Origin: Nostoc sp. NMS8
Lineage (GTDB): Bacteria > Cyanobacteriota > Cyanobacteriia > Cyanobacteriales > Nostocaceae
Direction of reading: 5' to 3'
Assembly: GCF_017115045.1 (NCBI RefSeq)
Contig: NZ_JABXKK010000088.1
Span: 52,587 to 116,586, forward strand
Length of the DNA stretch: 64,000 bases
The position numbers and the translations under genes are program-made. Below, in pieces: positions 1 to 8,490 of the stretch; position 1 is the first letter of the stretch, and every line of letters starts with the position of its first letter. A model generated the notes under the pieces. It was not told the origin of the DNA and made no database searches. It saw only the letters and a list, made by a program, of their open reading frames with translations.

Positions 1-333
1 GAGCACATTTCCGCGCGATCGCACCATCATGCTTCGAGGCAGCACTTCACGATGGAATTCCATAATCTGGAGACAGACCTTGATGAGGTTTTCTTTGAGG
101 TTGCCTTTGCCACAAAGAGATTCCAACTCGTTTACCCACAGGGGTTTTTCTGGAATTCCCATCGCCGCAAAAAATAATTTTTCTTTCGTTGAGAATCGCT
201 TGAAAATTGAAGCTTCAGAAATACCAGCTTGTTGAGCAATTTCTAAGGTTGAAGCACCAAATCCTTGCTGTAGGAAAATTTGACGAGCTGCTTCTATGAT
301 TTGCTGATTGGTAATTCTGGGTATACGAGCCAT
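1..333 (-). CDS. TetR/AcrR-family transcriptional regulator (partial, N-terminal part)
   Basis: A frame of 111 codons reads from an ATG at 333 off the left window edge, so the C-terminal ligand-binding domain is missing. The first 60 or so residues form a TetR-type helix-turn-helix: an early helix (ITNQQIIEAARQIF), then GFGASTLEIAQQAGISEASIFKRFSTKEKLF, which matches the family pattern (T..IA..AG.S...+Y.+F..KE.L). TetR proteins are usually dimeric repressors released by a small ligand. A perfect 9-bp inverted repeat lies directly beside the start codon and is the likely autoregulatory operator. The ligand and other targets cannot be told from this part. Confidence 0.85.
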   Translation of the reverse strand, partial: MARIPRITNQQIIEAARQIFLQQGFGASTLEIAQQAGISEASIFKRFSTKEKLFFAAMGIPEKPLWVNELESLCGKGNLKENLIKVCLQIMEFHREVLPRSMMVRSRGNVL

Positions 334-334
334 A

Positions 335-356
335 AATAAGTAAGTGATTACTTATT
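335..356. promoter_or_regulatory. Palindromic operator candidate of the TetR regulator
   Basis: AATAAGTAA and TTACTTATT form a perfect 9-bp inverted repeat around the 4-bp spacer GTGA, starting one base upstream of the TetR-type start codon. Size and position fit a TetR dimer site used for autorepression. The next gene on the plus strand starts 165 bp away, so the site could affect it too. Confidence 0.6.
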
Positions 357-521
357 AATATATTGCTTTTGTTATCAGGATGTCAAGAACCACTAAAGTT
401 TCTGTTAATACTTCTTTCCTCCTGTCCTCTGCCTTTCTTTGTAAGATTTTGCTACCGTCAACAGCACAGATCGTTTAAGCTAGCTGAAAGATTCTTTGAT
501 TAGTGGCTTAAAGGCGGTAGT

Positions 522-1415
522 GTGCCTAAACATGTACGTTTGATTTCTTTTCTAATGATCTGTAGTTTGTGGAGTATGCCAAAAGCCGCTAACGCGCAGG
601 CATTAATACCCCATACACTGCAACTAGATGCGACAAAGTTAGAGAAGCAGGGGTTGAGCCTGGCACAAGAGGCGGCTCAACTAGCTCAGTTTCAACAGGT
701 AGAATTAGCTTTGCCACGAGCGCGGCTGGCTAGTCAACTGGCTCCGGGGAATGATAAGGTGTGGTTGCTGTTAGGTGGATTGCAACTGCAAACTAAAGAG
801 TTTGACGGGGCGATCGCTAGTCTAAAAAAAGCACAATCTATCAATCCCAAAAATGGTGATATTTTGTTTGCCTTGGGTTCAGCTAATTTTCAGCAGAAAA
901 ATTACCAAGCTGCTATTGTCAATTACCAAGATGGTTTGAAGTTAAAACCCAACGATCCAGAGGGTTTATTTGATTTGGGTAATGCTTACTATTTGCTGGG
1001 TCGATTACCAGATGCGATCGCCCAGTACGATAAAGCTGTCTCTCAAGATAAAAAATTCTGGCCAGCGCTTAACAATATTGGCTTAATCAACTATGAGCAG
1101 GGTAATATCCCCGAAGCGATTAAGCGATGGCAATCGGCTGTAACTCTTGAGAAACAAGCCGCAGAACCTTTATTAGCCTTGGCAGTGGCACTCTATACGA
1201 AAGGCGATCGCCAACAAGGGCTAACCTTGGGAGAAGCTGCACTCCGTATCGATTCGCGCTATGCTAATTTGAATTTCCTCAAAGAAAATCTTTGGGGCGA
1301 TCGCCTCCTGTCTGATACGAAAAAATTCCTAGAATTACCCCGTATTCAAGCAGCCCTACAGCAAAGAGAAAACTCATCATCAGCGCCTACGCCTAGAAAA
1401 CAGCCTACTCAATAG
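522..1415 (+). CDS. Secreted or periplasmic tetratricopeptide-repeat protein
   Basis: The 297-residue protein uses a GTG start. It begins with a basic residue, a hydrophobic stretch and an Ala-x-Ala-like cleavage region (about residues 1-26), so it is probably exported. Residues about 35-235 are consecutive TPR units with the usual W/L-G-A-Y-P spacing, such as NPKNGDILFALGSANFQQKN and NDPEGLFDLGNAYYLLGR. TPR proteins are protein-protein scaffolds and no enzymatic motif is visible. The tail is polar and rich in Ser, Pro and Gln. It stands alone, followed by a short-tandem-repeat region. The partner is unknown. Confidence 0.8.
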   Translation: MPKHVRLISFLMICSLWSMPKAANAQALIPHTLQLDATKLEKQGLSLAQEAAQLAQFQQVELALPRARLASQLAPGNDKVWLLLGGLQLQTKEFDGAIASLKKAQSINPKNGDILFALGSANFQQKNYQAAIVNYQDGLKLKPNDPEGLFDLGNAYYLLGRLPDAIAQYDKAVSQDKKFWPALNNIGLINYEQGNIPEAIKRWQSAVTLEKQAAEPLLALAVALYTKGDRQQGLTLGEAALRIDSRYANLNFLKENLWGDRLLSDTKKFLELPRIQAALQQRENSSSAPTPRKQPTQ

Positions 1416-1420
1416 GTAGT

Positions 1421-1545
1421 TTTGAGTAATGAGTAATGAGTAATGAGTGTTGAGTGCTGAGTTTACGAGTTCAAATATTTAACTGTTAATTCCAAACTTC
1501 TAACTCCAAACTCATTACTCAGCACTCATTACTCAACACTCGTCC
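1421..1545. repeat. Short tandem/inverted repeat cluster
   Basis: Repeated units GAGTAAT followed by GAGTGTTGAGTGCTGAG on the left are mirrored about 50 bp later by ACTCATTACTCAGCACTCATT-type units, so the region can fold into a long imperfect stem. Such heptamer-based repeats are common between genes in heterocystous cyanobacteria. It follows the TPR gene and may act as a transcript-end structure. Confidence 0.7.
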
Positions 1546-1663
1546 TTACCACTTGCCTAATAGTACCTTTTCGTAGTACATCTATACTAGATAAATACAG
1601 GAACTAATCGCCCAAAAACATTTGCGGGCGAGTATTCCTGAAATAAGTCGTTAATTCTCAGTG

Positions 1664-2062
1664 TTAGTCTGTGGGTAGAAGTGCAATTATTTGGTCAACA
1701 AACAGTTGATGGTCAACAACTGGCTTAGAAATGTAGCCATCAGCACCGCTTTGCTTGAGAAAGTTCTCGCGATCGCCTTCCATAGCATGTGCCGTTACCA
1801 AAATCACAGGTAAATTTGCTGTTTTAGGATCTGATTTTAACATCTGTGTAATCTTGATTCCATCAACAGACTTACCTTGGTAAACACTTCTGGACAGAGA
1901 AACATCCATCAAAATCAGGTCGGCTTCTCCTGATTGGGCAATTTTTATGACTTCTTCGACATTTTCAGTGTGTTTCACACCCAAGCCGCCACGCTTGGAC
2001 AAAATTTTGGAAAAAACACGAGCATTAATTAGATCGTCTTCAACAATTAAAACAGTTTTCAT
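1664..2062 (-). CDS. Single-domain response regulator (CheY/DivK-like receiver)
   Basis: This 132-residue protein is a stand-alone receiver domain. MKTVLIVEDDLIN carries the acidic pair, DLILMDVSL carries the phosphoacceptor Asp, VILVTAHA carries the conserved Thr, and GYISKPV carries the conserved Lys-Pro. No output domain is attached, so it probably passes phosphate to, or binds, another protein. I chose the ATG at 2062 because it begins the beta-1 strand directly. A longer frame from a TTG at 2095 adds 11 residues with no family match. No kinase gene is adjacent, so its partner is unknown. Confidence 0.88.
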   Translation of the reverse strand: MKTVLIVEDDLINARVFSKILSKRGGLGVKHTENVEEVIKIAQSGEADLILMDVSLSRSVYQGKSVDGIKITQMLKSDPKTANLPVILVTAHAMEGDRENFLKQSGADGYISKPVVDHQLFVDQIIALLPTD

Positions 2063-2344
2063 GAGAATTTTAGTTATAGAGGTGAGGAGATTCAAGAATT
2101 CCAGAATTCAAAATTAACAAATGCAATCATTGTAAATATCATGGCTACTAAGTTTATGTAGATTATACTCGTGTGCATCCTTTTTAATAGTCAATTGCAT
2201 CGTTGTCATCAAGGATGATACTACTGCTTTTTTTCTGTGACTATCAAAATTTTGTTATGAATCCTATTTCATCCGTTATGCTGTGGTTGCCGCAGTGTTG
2301 AGTTCCATCGGCTTTTGTGTAGTTAAATTTCAGGGAAAAAACTC

Positions 2345-4831
2345 ATGGCAAAACAGTTAAACCTTCTCTCAACGGGACAGGTAATTCCAACAGCCCTGCA
2401 TACCGAGATGCAGCGGTCTTATCTAGAATATGCCATGAGCGTGATTGTCGGGCGAGCGCTACCAGACGTGCGTGATGGCTTAAAACCAGTGCATCGCCGC
2501 ATTTTGTATGCAATGCACGAACTCGGTTTAGTACCAGATAGACCCTATCGAAAATGTGCCCGTGTAGTGGGTGATGTGTTGGGTAAATACCATCCCCACG
2601 GCGACCAATCAGTTTACGATGCTTTAGTCAGGCTGGTGCAGGACTTTTCTAGCCGCTATCCCTTGCTAGCAGGACACGGTAACTTTGGCAGTGTCGATAA
2701 TGACCCGCCAGCAGCGATGCGCTATACAGAAACCCGCCTCGCACCTATCAGCCATGAGGGAATGCTGACAGAAATTGGGGAAGAAACTGTGGAATTTGTC
2801 GGGAACTTCGATAATTCCCAGCAAGAACCAACGGTGTTACCTGCTCAGTTGCCGTTTCTGTTGCTTAATGGCTGTTCTGGGATTGCCGTGGGAATGGCGA
2901 CAAATGTACCACCCCACAATTTGGGGGAAGTTGTCGATGGGTTAATTGCTTTAATCGACAACCCAGATTTGCCAGATGAAAAATTATTTGAGTTAATTCC
3001 AGGGCCAGATTTTCCCACTGGTGGAGAAATAATTGGTGAGGCGGGAATTCGGGAAGCATACACCACAGGTAAAGGTGGAATTCTGCTGCGAGGAGTCGCA
3101 ACTCTAGAGGAAATTCCCGCCGCGAGGGGAAGCAAGCGACGGACGGCAATTATCATTACAGAATTGCCTTATCAAGTGAATAAGGCTGCCTGGATTGAGA
3201 AGGTAGCGGACTTAGTAAATCAAGGACGCTTGCAAGGAATTTCCGATCTCCGGGACGAGAGCGATCGCGAAGGGATGCGGGTGGTAATTGAACTCAAACG
3301 CGATACCAATCCCCAAGAAATTCTCCAACATTTATATCACCAAACTGCTTTACAAATGACTTTTGGGGCAATTCTCCTAGCAATAGTGGATGGACAACCC
3401 CGGCAATTAAGTTTGCGTCAACTCTTGCAGGAGTTTTTGAGATTCCGAGAAGAGACGCTGAACCGTCGCTACAATTACGAGTTGGGTAAAGCCCAAAGTC
3501 GCGTGCATTTGGTGGAAGGTTTGCTGAAAGCGCTATCTAATTTGGATGAGGTAATTCAAATTTTGCGGCAAGCTCCCGATGGCAGTACGGCAAAAATTAC
3601 TCTTTGTAGCCAACTGGATTTGAGTGAGGTACAAGGAGATGCAATTCTAGCGATGCCGTTGCGCCGCCTCACTAGTTTAGAACAGCAAAATTTGCAGCAA
3701 GAATTTGAGCAGATCAGTGGACAAATTAGCTTGTTGGAGCAATTACTCAACGATCGCCGCGAATTACTCAAGGCGCTGAAAAAAGATTTGCGATCGCTCA
3801 AGCGCAAGTACAACGATCCCCGACGGACGAAAATTGGAGAGGAGCAGAAGTCTAGGGCAGAGGAGCAGAAGTCTAGAGCAGATGAGGAAGAGGAACTTAA
3901 ATCTTCTGAACCAGTAGAAGAAGCGATTTTAGAATTTACCCAACGGGGTTATGTCCGCCGCACTCAACCATCTGGGAGAAAGTCAAAAGCTGAAAATGGT
4001 CTGCACGATAATGATTTCATTATCCAAGCTGTGTTGACCGACACCGGGAAAGACTTGCTAATACTAACTGGTGGCGGCAAAGTGTATCCGGTGAATGTGG
4101 GAGAAATTCCCCCAACTACTGGGCGTTCTCCACGGGGAAAACCTTTGATCACTATGCTCAGTAGTACTGCTCAAGGCGCTCAAGAAGCTGTAGTCAGCCG
4201 CTTTTTGCTGCCAGAAAATCTCGTAACTAAGCAGATGATTCTTCTAACAAAACAGGGAAGAATTAAGCGTCTGTCTCTGGAAGAATTTACTAATCTGACT
4301 CGGCGCGGAATTACGATTTTGAAGCTCAAAGACGATGATGAATTATCATTTACCCAGTTCAACGCTCCAGGGGAGCATCTGATTTTAGCTAGTTCCGGTG
4401 GGCGAATGTTGCGCTTTGCAGTCAATGATGAACAATTGCCGATTATGGGACGCACCGCAATGGGTTTACAAGCATTTCGGTTACTGAAAAATCAGCAAAT
4501 GGTTGGCTGTGTGACTGTGGGTAAAGATGACCAACTGCTGCTAGTTACTCAAGAAGGATATGCCAAGCGGATGGCTGCGAGTCAGTTGAGAGCGGCTAAT
4601 CGCGGCGATTTAGGCACGCAAGCGCTGAAATTTGCTAGCAAAACTGATAACTTAGCTGGTATGGTCATGGCGATTGCATCTGGCGAGGTAGCTTTAGTGA
4701 CGAATAAGGAGCGGGTCGTACGGATACCTATGGAAACAGTGCCGCTCTTAGGTAGAGATGTCAAAGGTGAAAGCATTCTCCAACTCAACCGCGATGAAAA
4801 AATTATTATTGTTGCCGAAGTGCGATCGTAA
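2345..4831 (+). CDS. Type IIA topoisomerase subunit A (GyrA/ParC family)
   Basis: The protein has 828 residues. The N-terminal breakage-reunion domain contains PPAAMRYTE with the catalytic Tyr at about residue 127, and KYHPHGDQSVYDAL at 81-94. Residues about 545-828 form a six-bladed DNA-wrapping beta-pinwheel with blade motifs such as TGRSPRGK, LTRRGIT, MGRTAMG, NRGDLG and LGRDVKG. The canonical GyrA box (QRRGGKG-like) is not seen in the first blade, so this may be the ParC-like paralogue rather than the supercoiling GyrA; cyanobacteria commonly carry both. It would cut and pass DNA with a GyrB-type ATPase, and gyrB lies 3.7 kb away on the other strand. A 7-residue duplication (EEQKSRA twice) sits in the linker before the pinwheel. 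Confidence 0.9.
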   Translation: MAKQLNLLSTGQVIPTALHTEMQRSYLEYAMSVIVGRALPDVRDGLKPVHRRILYAMHELGLVPDRPYRKCARVVGDVLGKYHPHGDQSVYDALVRLVQDFSSRYPLLAGHGNFGSVDNDPPAAMRYTETRLAPISHEGMLTEIGEETVEFVGNFDNSQQEPTVLPAQLPFLLLNGCSGIAVGMATNVPPHNLGEVVDGLIALIDNPDLPDEKLFELIPGPDFPTGGEIIGEAGIREAYTTGKGGILLRGVATLEEIPAARGSKRRTAIIITELPYQVNKAAWIEKVADLVNQGRLQGISDLRDESDREGMRVVIELKRDTNPQEILQHLYHQTALQMTFGAILLAIVDGQPRQLSLRQLLQEFLRFREETLNRRYNYELGKAQSRVHLVEGLLKALSNLDEVIQILRQAPDGSTAKITLCSQLDLSEVQGDAILAMPLRRLTSLEQQNLQQEFEQISGQISLLEQLLNDRRELLKALKKDLRSLKRKYNDPRRTKIGEEQKSRAEEQKSRADEEEELKSSEPVEEAILEFTQRGYVRRTQPSGRKSKAENGLHDNDFIIQAVLTDTGKDLLILTGGGKVYPVNVGEIPPTTGRSPRGKPLITMLSSTAQGAQEAVVSRFLLPENLVTKQMILLTKQGRIKRLSLEEFTNLTRRGITILKLKDDDELSFTQFNAPGEHLILASSGGRMLRFAVNDEQLPIMGRTAMGLQAFRLLKNQQMVGCVTVGKDDQLLLVTQEGYAKRMAASQLRAANRGDLGTQALKFASKTDNLAGMVMAIASGEVALVTNKERVVRIPMETVPLLGRDVKGESILQLNRDEKIIIVAEVRS

Positions 4832-5335
4832 ATTACAGCGCTTCCCGCTATTATGCAATACAATTTTCTCCTTGTCCCTCTCTTAGCATAGCTTTCAGCT
4901 TTGAGAATGTACCTCATAGCTGCCGTAAGTGCTGTATGTAGGGCTGATCTCGTTCCCAGTTTCCGACAGACTGATTATTGTAGAGACGGCGATTCATCGC
5001 GTCTCTTGCCTTAAGCGAACAGTATCAACCCCGATTTCTTGAAGAAGTCGGGGTTCTGGTCAGTATTTTCGATTGCAATATCTCCATTAATTATCAATAA
5101 TTTTTAATTTCAAATAATAAACTCTAGTGAAAATCAAGCAATACAAAAGAATCATTTGATAATTACTGTCAATAAGCTTAAGATTCTCTATGACCGTATA
5201 AATCTAGATAACGTTTTTTCTACCTCAGTAAATCTCACTGGAGGCAAATATTTTAATCTGTATAAATAGATATTTCTATCTATGTCAAGCTATGAAGACA
5301 AAAGTATAAAAAATGTTGTCTTTCTCAAAATATTT
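4832..5335. other. Intergenic stretch with two palindromic repeats
   Basis: No credible gene is seen. Near 4980-5006 is an imperfect palindrome of the GAGACGCGAT/ATCGCGTCTC type, also present near 15258. At 5027-5055 is an AACCCCGA...TCGGGGTT hairpin, related to one at 8427-8457. The rest is AT-rich upstream DNA of the HLIP gene. Confidence 0.6.
5027..5055. repeat. CCCCGA-N-TCGGGG palindromic repeat
   Basis: An 8-bp perfect stem (AACCCCGA/TCGGGGTT) encloses a TTCTTGAAGAA-like loop that is itself partly palindromic. The same core recurs at 8427-8457. It lacks a following T-run, so it is a dispersed palindrome rather than a classical terminator. Confidence 0.6.
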
Positions 5336-5353
5336 GTTATATTAGTTTACATA
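5336..5353 (+). promoter_or_regulatory. HLR1-like element (RpaB site) upstream of HLIP gene
   Basis: GTTATATT-AG-TTTACATA fits the HLR1 consensus of two (G/T)TTACA(T/A)(T/A) units separated by two bases. The second unit matches fully and the first has one mismatch. It ends 39 bp upstream of the HLIP start codon. HLR1 is the known binding site of the response regulator RpaB, which represses high-light genes in low light. Confidence 0.6.
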
Positions 5354-5392
5354 AGGCAATAAACCTTAAAAATTAAGTTTGGAGTCCTAACC

Positions 5393-5578
5393 ATGACAAA
5401 TGCAACCACAACAAAAGTCACTACTCCCATAATTGAAGATCGCAACGCTTGGCGCTGGGGTTTTACCCCGCAAGCAGAAATCTGGAACGGTCGCTTGGCA
5501 ATGATTGGCTTTTCAGCAGCCGTTTTGGTTGAGCTTTTTTCTGGTCAAGGTTTCCTACATTTTTGGGGCATCCTATAA
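5393..5578 (+). CDS. High-light-inducible protein (HLIP/Scp, chlorophyll a/b-binding-like)
   Basis: The 61-residue protein carries the single-helix chlorophyll-binding signature: AEIWNGRLAMIGFSAAVLVELF. Glu, Asn and Arg are the pigment ligands, followed by one transmembrane helix with Gly/Ala packing residues. HLIPs bind chlorophyll and carotenoid in the thylakoid membrane and protect photosystem assembly intermediates under excess light. A GGAG ribosome-binding site lies 8 bases before the ATG. An HLR1-like element upstream and a strong hairpin terminator downstream make this a complete single-gene light-stress unit. Confidence 0.93.
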   Translation: MTNATTTKVTTPIIEDRNAWRWGFTPQAEIWNGRLAMIGFSAAVLVELFSGQGFLHFWGIL

Positions 5579-5604
5579 GTTTTAATATTTAAGATGACCT
5601 ATAA

Positions 5605-5650
5605 ATAAAAAAACCTGGAGTGCTAATTCACTACCAGGCTTTTTATTTTT
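5605..5650. terminator. Bidirectional rho-independent terminator between HLIP gene and sigA
   Basis: AAAAACCTGGAGTG and CACTACCAGGCTTTTT form a stem with one bulge, flanked by A-runs on the left and T-runs on the right. It can therefore terminate the HLIP transcript on the plus strand and the sigA transcript on the minus strand. Confidence 0.85.
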
Positions 5651-5709
5651 TGTCATTTGTCAGTTGCCATTTATCATTTGTTTAAGGATAATGACCAATG
5701 ACTGATTGA

Positions 5710-6879
5710 CTACCGAATATATTCCTTGAGAACGCTGTTGCGATTTGGATGACGCAATTTGCGAAGTGCTTTTGCCTCAATTTGACGAATCCGTTCGCGG
5801 GTGACGTTAAAAATCTGGCCGATTTCCTCAAGGGTTTTCATGCGACCATCATCCAAGCCGTAACGTAGTCTGAGAACATCGCGTTCACGTGGGCTGAGAC
5901 TGTCGAGGACTTTTTCAAGGTCTTCGCGCAGAAGATTTTTGGAAACTTGGTCTTCTGGTGTCTCACCATCAGATTCAATAAAATCGCCCAATCGAGAATC
6001 TTCTTCTTTACCAATAGGCGTTTCTAATGAAATTGGTAACTGAGCAGATTTTGCAATGAACCGCAACTTCTCAATGGTCATTTCCATGCGAGTGGCGATT
6101 TCTTCTTCAGTAGGTTTGCGACCCATCTCTTGAGATAGTAACTTGGTGGTTTTCTTAATCCGAGAAATGGTTTCGTAAAGGTGAACTGGAAGACGAATTG
6201 TGCGGGATTGGTCTGCGATCGCACGGGTAATTGCTTGACGAATCCACCATGTAGCATAAGTGGAGAACTTATAACCTTTTTCGTGGTCAAACTTTTCAGC
6301 GGCACGAATCAAACCGAGACTGCCTTCCTGAATTAAGTCCTGGAACGACAAACCACGATTCATGTATTTCTTAGCAATTGAAACTACAAGACGGAGGTTA
6401 GATTGCACCATCTTGTCTTTCGCCCGACGACCAACATGGAGGCGATAACGAAAGGCTGGTAGTGGCAGTTGTACTGCTTCTGCCCATTCACTATCTCGAG
6501 GATCGCGATCTAACTGTTCACAAAGTCTTTCGCGTACCCTCTCTAATTCCAGTAAATCGGCTATTTTCCGCGCCAATTCAATTTCTTCGTCTGCCCGCAA
6601 CAGACGAATTCTACCAATTTCTTGCAAGTAAAGCCGAATTGAATCTTCTGTGTAATGCTTTTTCTTGCTTTGTGTCCGACGACGCGATTTAGCGGCTTTT
6701 CCAGACTTTGCGTCGTCCTCATCAGACTGAGGCTCTAAAAATTCCTCGTCACCTTCATCGATGATCAGCAAGTCCTCTTCATCGTCTATTAAGAGTTCTT
6801 CTAACTCGAGCTCAGGCTGATTTATTATTTCTAGGTCAGGCTGATATATGCTTTCGAGTACGTTGTTAGCCTGGTTCAT
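5710..6879 (-). CDS. sigA: Group 1 (primary) RNA polymerase sigma factor SigA
   Basis: The 389-residue protein has a very acidic N-terminus (about 1-60), a basic patch, then sigma region 1.2 (DSIRLYLQEIGRIRLL). Region 2 is strongly conserved, with NLRLVVSIAKKYMNRGLSFQDLIQEGSLGL and the promoter -10 reader FSTYATWWIRQAITRAI. Region 3 follows, and region 4.2 ends in TLEEIGQIFNVTRERIRQIEAKALRKLRHP, the -35-binding helix-turn-helix. This is the size and layout of cyanobacterial SigA, the housekeeping factor directing core RNA polymerase. Group 2 sigma factors are similar, but the acidic region 1 and the ending RNSVLKEYIR favour the primary factor. It is transcribed alone and ends at the bidirectional hairpin. 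Confidence 0.93.
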   Translation of the reverse strand: MNQANNVLESIYQPDLEIINQPELELEELLIDDEEDLLIIDEGDEEFLEPQSDEDDAKSGKAAKSRRRTQSKKKHYTEDSIRLYLQEIGRIRLLRADEEIELARKIADLLELERVRERLCEQLDRDPRDSEWAEAVQLPLPAFRYRLHVGRRAKDKMVQSNLRLVVSIAKKYMNRGLSFQDLIQEGSLGLIRAAEKFDHEKGYKFSTYATWWIRQAITRAIADQSRTIRLPVHLYETISRIKKTTKLLSQEMGRKPTEEEIATRMEMTIEKLRFIAKSAQLPISLETPIGKEEDSRLGDFIESDGETPEDQVSKNLLREDLEKVLDSLSPRERDVLRLRYGLDDGRMKTLEEIGQIFNVTRERIRQIEAKALRKLRHPNRNSVLKEYIR

Positions 6880-7500
6880 GCCGCGTTCCTCATGCTCCTT
6901 GCAGAATCAATTACTCAAGATGTGTTTACTGCTCTTTTAAACGAGCCAATTGTCAACCAAAAATAAGCTTATGGCAGATTTGCCAGAGATATTTTCGGAC
7001 GTTTTACTCCTTTGGTAGGAGGGTTTTTACTTTAGTTTCAGCAATTACTAAAAGTGACTTGCTCACTTTCGTAAATGTTATATGTGTTGCTATCACATAT
7101 TGCTTTCAACTAGCTGGTCAAATAAGAACTTGCCTTTTTCAAAAAATTTGCCACTCTATACAAATGAGTTCAGACTGTTGGCAGATTTTCCTATAAAGAC
7201 TCTTCCGATTGTAGCCTGTTTCACAGAAATTGCACTCTTTTTGTGTATTAATCATGAATTCATTAAGCAACTGTTAGCCACTTTCACCAAAAAGACATTA
7301 AAAACGGGATTAATACCCTGAAATTTTTTTTCCACTTTTCGGAATTGCAGTGACGTTCTTATGACATTACGAAGTAAGTACGTTTGCTTTTGCCGAATTT
7401 CATGTATTTTACACAACATTAATTACTGAGGAAGAGTGCATTTTATGTTAACTCAGACTATTGATCTTAACCTACCCATTTTTACATTTCCTTCATAAAT
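6880..7500. other. Long leader/intergenic region upstream of sigA
   Basis: No convincing gene is present. A possible 79-codon reading frame near 7082-7321 has low-complexity composition and no recognisable motif. The region is AT-rich and probably holds the sigA promoters and the promoter of the structured RNA that follows. Confidence 0.5.
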
Positions 7501-7504
7501 TACG

Positions 7505-7690
7505 CATTCCTTAGACTCAAGTGGGTCTTGACCTTGGGTAAATACAACAACGGTGGTAGTGCTTGCCTGAAAGCAGTTAACCTTCTGCGTACTAACTACC
7601 TTAACTGAGGAGTTAAGGCGGTGAGAGAATCGACCCGATTGGAGATCAATTTAGGTTTCACTAATTCGGCCTTATTCACACGTTAGCGCA
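7505..7690 (+). ncRNA. Structured RNA candidate, possibly 6S RNA (ssaA)
   Basis: Between sigA and gyrB, about 180 bases are more GC-rich and structured than their surroundings. There is a perfect CCTTAACT-GAGG-AGTTAAGG hairpin (about 7599-7618), a GCAG...CTGC hairpin (about 7572-7587), and a long-range closing pairing of GTGGGTC (about 7520) with GACCCGAT (about 7632). A long rod with a central open region is how bacterial 6S RNA, the sigma70-holoenzyme-binding RNA, looks, and motifs such as CTTGCCTGAAAGCAG resemble what I remember of cyanobacterial 6S. No open frame covers it. Strand and ends are inferred. The assignment is tentative; the existence of a structured RNA is more secure. Confidence 0.42.
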
Positions 7691-7699
7691 CTGTGGCGA

Positions 7700-8426
7700 T
7701 TTCAGCCCTATGAAAGTTGACAAACTCTTCTTATTATATACAAGGATATTTTAATCAATTCAAAAACATTTTGTCCTGCGAATTCGCCAATATAGTCCTA
7801 TCTTAGGCAAAAGTACATTAGATACATACGATACAATCGCGATCGCCATGACTATACATGAAGATATTAACAAGTTTTCAGACTTCTGGTGTGTACTTCC
7901 CACAGCCATCATACAGAACCCAGAAGATTACTTGATGATTTTAGTTACAAAGCTTTTTTACGTAACTTAATTGTAAATTTAAATACTTTTATTTCGGTGA
8001 GTTTCTGTCATCTTATGATGAGAAATCCTCAAAATACTTATTAATTGCTGTTTGATAGACGATATCCAGTTATTTTCTGGGGTCATAACAAACGTGTTTC
8101 TAGTTTAGGCGAAATTAATCAGTGAGTCAGAGCAAAGAGTATTGTCTAGACTCAGGCTTCTAACGAAGTTGGTAATTTTGCTAGCGCTAAAACATTAATT
8201 TTTTGGAAAAATTGACAATATGCAAGCTATGTGTATTTATCTAACGGAGATTTAGAATTTTTGTAGTTATGTAGTGCCAAAATACTACTAATTGTGTGAT
8301 AACTTAACCTAAATTTTTTTTAATTGTTAGCGTCTAGTTTAAAGTTAGGGTGGCTTTCAAACCTACACCTAACGAAAAAGAGTTATTTCGGTAAAGCAGA
8401 GCAAGGGGCATCACTTCAATGCGACA
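7700..8426. other. AT-rich intergenic DNA, no gene seen
   Basis: About 730 bases between the RNA candidate and the gyrB end contain no coding frame of note on either strand. Composition is AT-rich, and a CGCGATCGCC octamer lies near 7838. I see no tRNA or mobile-element signature. Confidence 0.5.
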
Positions 8427-8457
8427 GATCCCCGAATTCTCAAAGAAGTCGGGGATC
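8427..8457. repeat. CCCCGA-N-TCGGGG palindromic repeat downstream of gyrB
   Basis: A perfect 9-bp stem, GATCCCCGA/TCGGGGATC, surrounds a 13-base loop. It is the second copy of the palindrome at 5027-5055 and lies about 35 bp past the gyrB stop codon, so it may stabilise or end that transcript. No T-run follows on the gyrB strand. Confidence 0.6.
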
Positions 8458-8490
8458 TTGTTTTTGACGAATGATTTAGGAATGCTGGTA

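Noticed and set aside
5027..5055. Rho-independent terminator after the GyrA/ParC-family gene
   Set aside because: A good stem but no T-run on either strand, and a second copy elsewhere shows it is a dispersed repeat.
7082..7321. Possible 79-codon gene upstream of sigA
   Set aside because: No ribosome-binding site, no recognisable motif, and composition like random AT-rich DNA; treated as part of the intergenic region.
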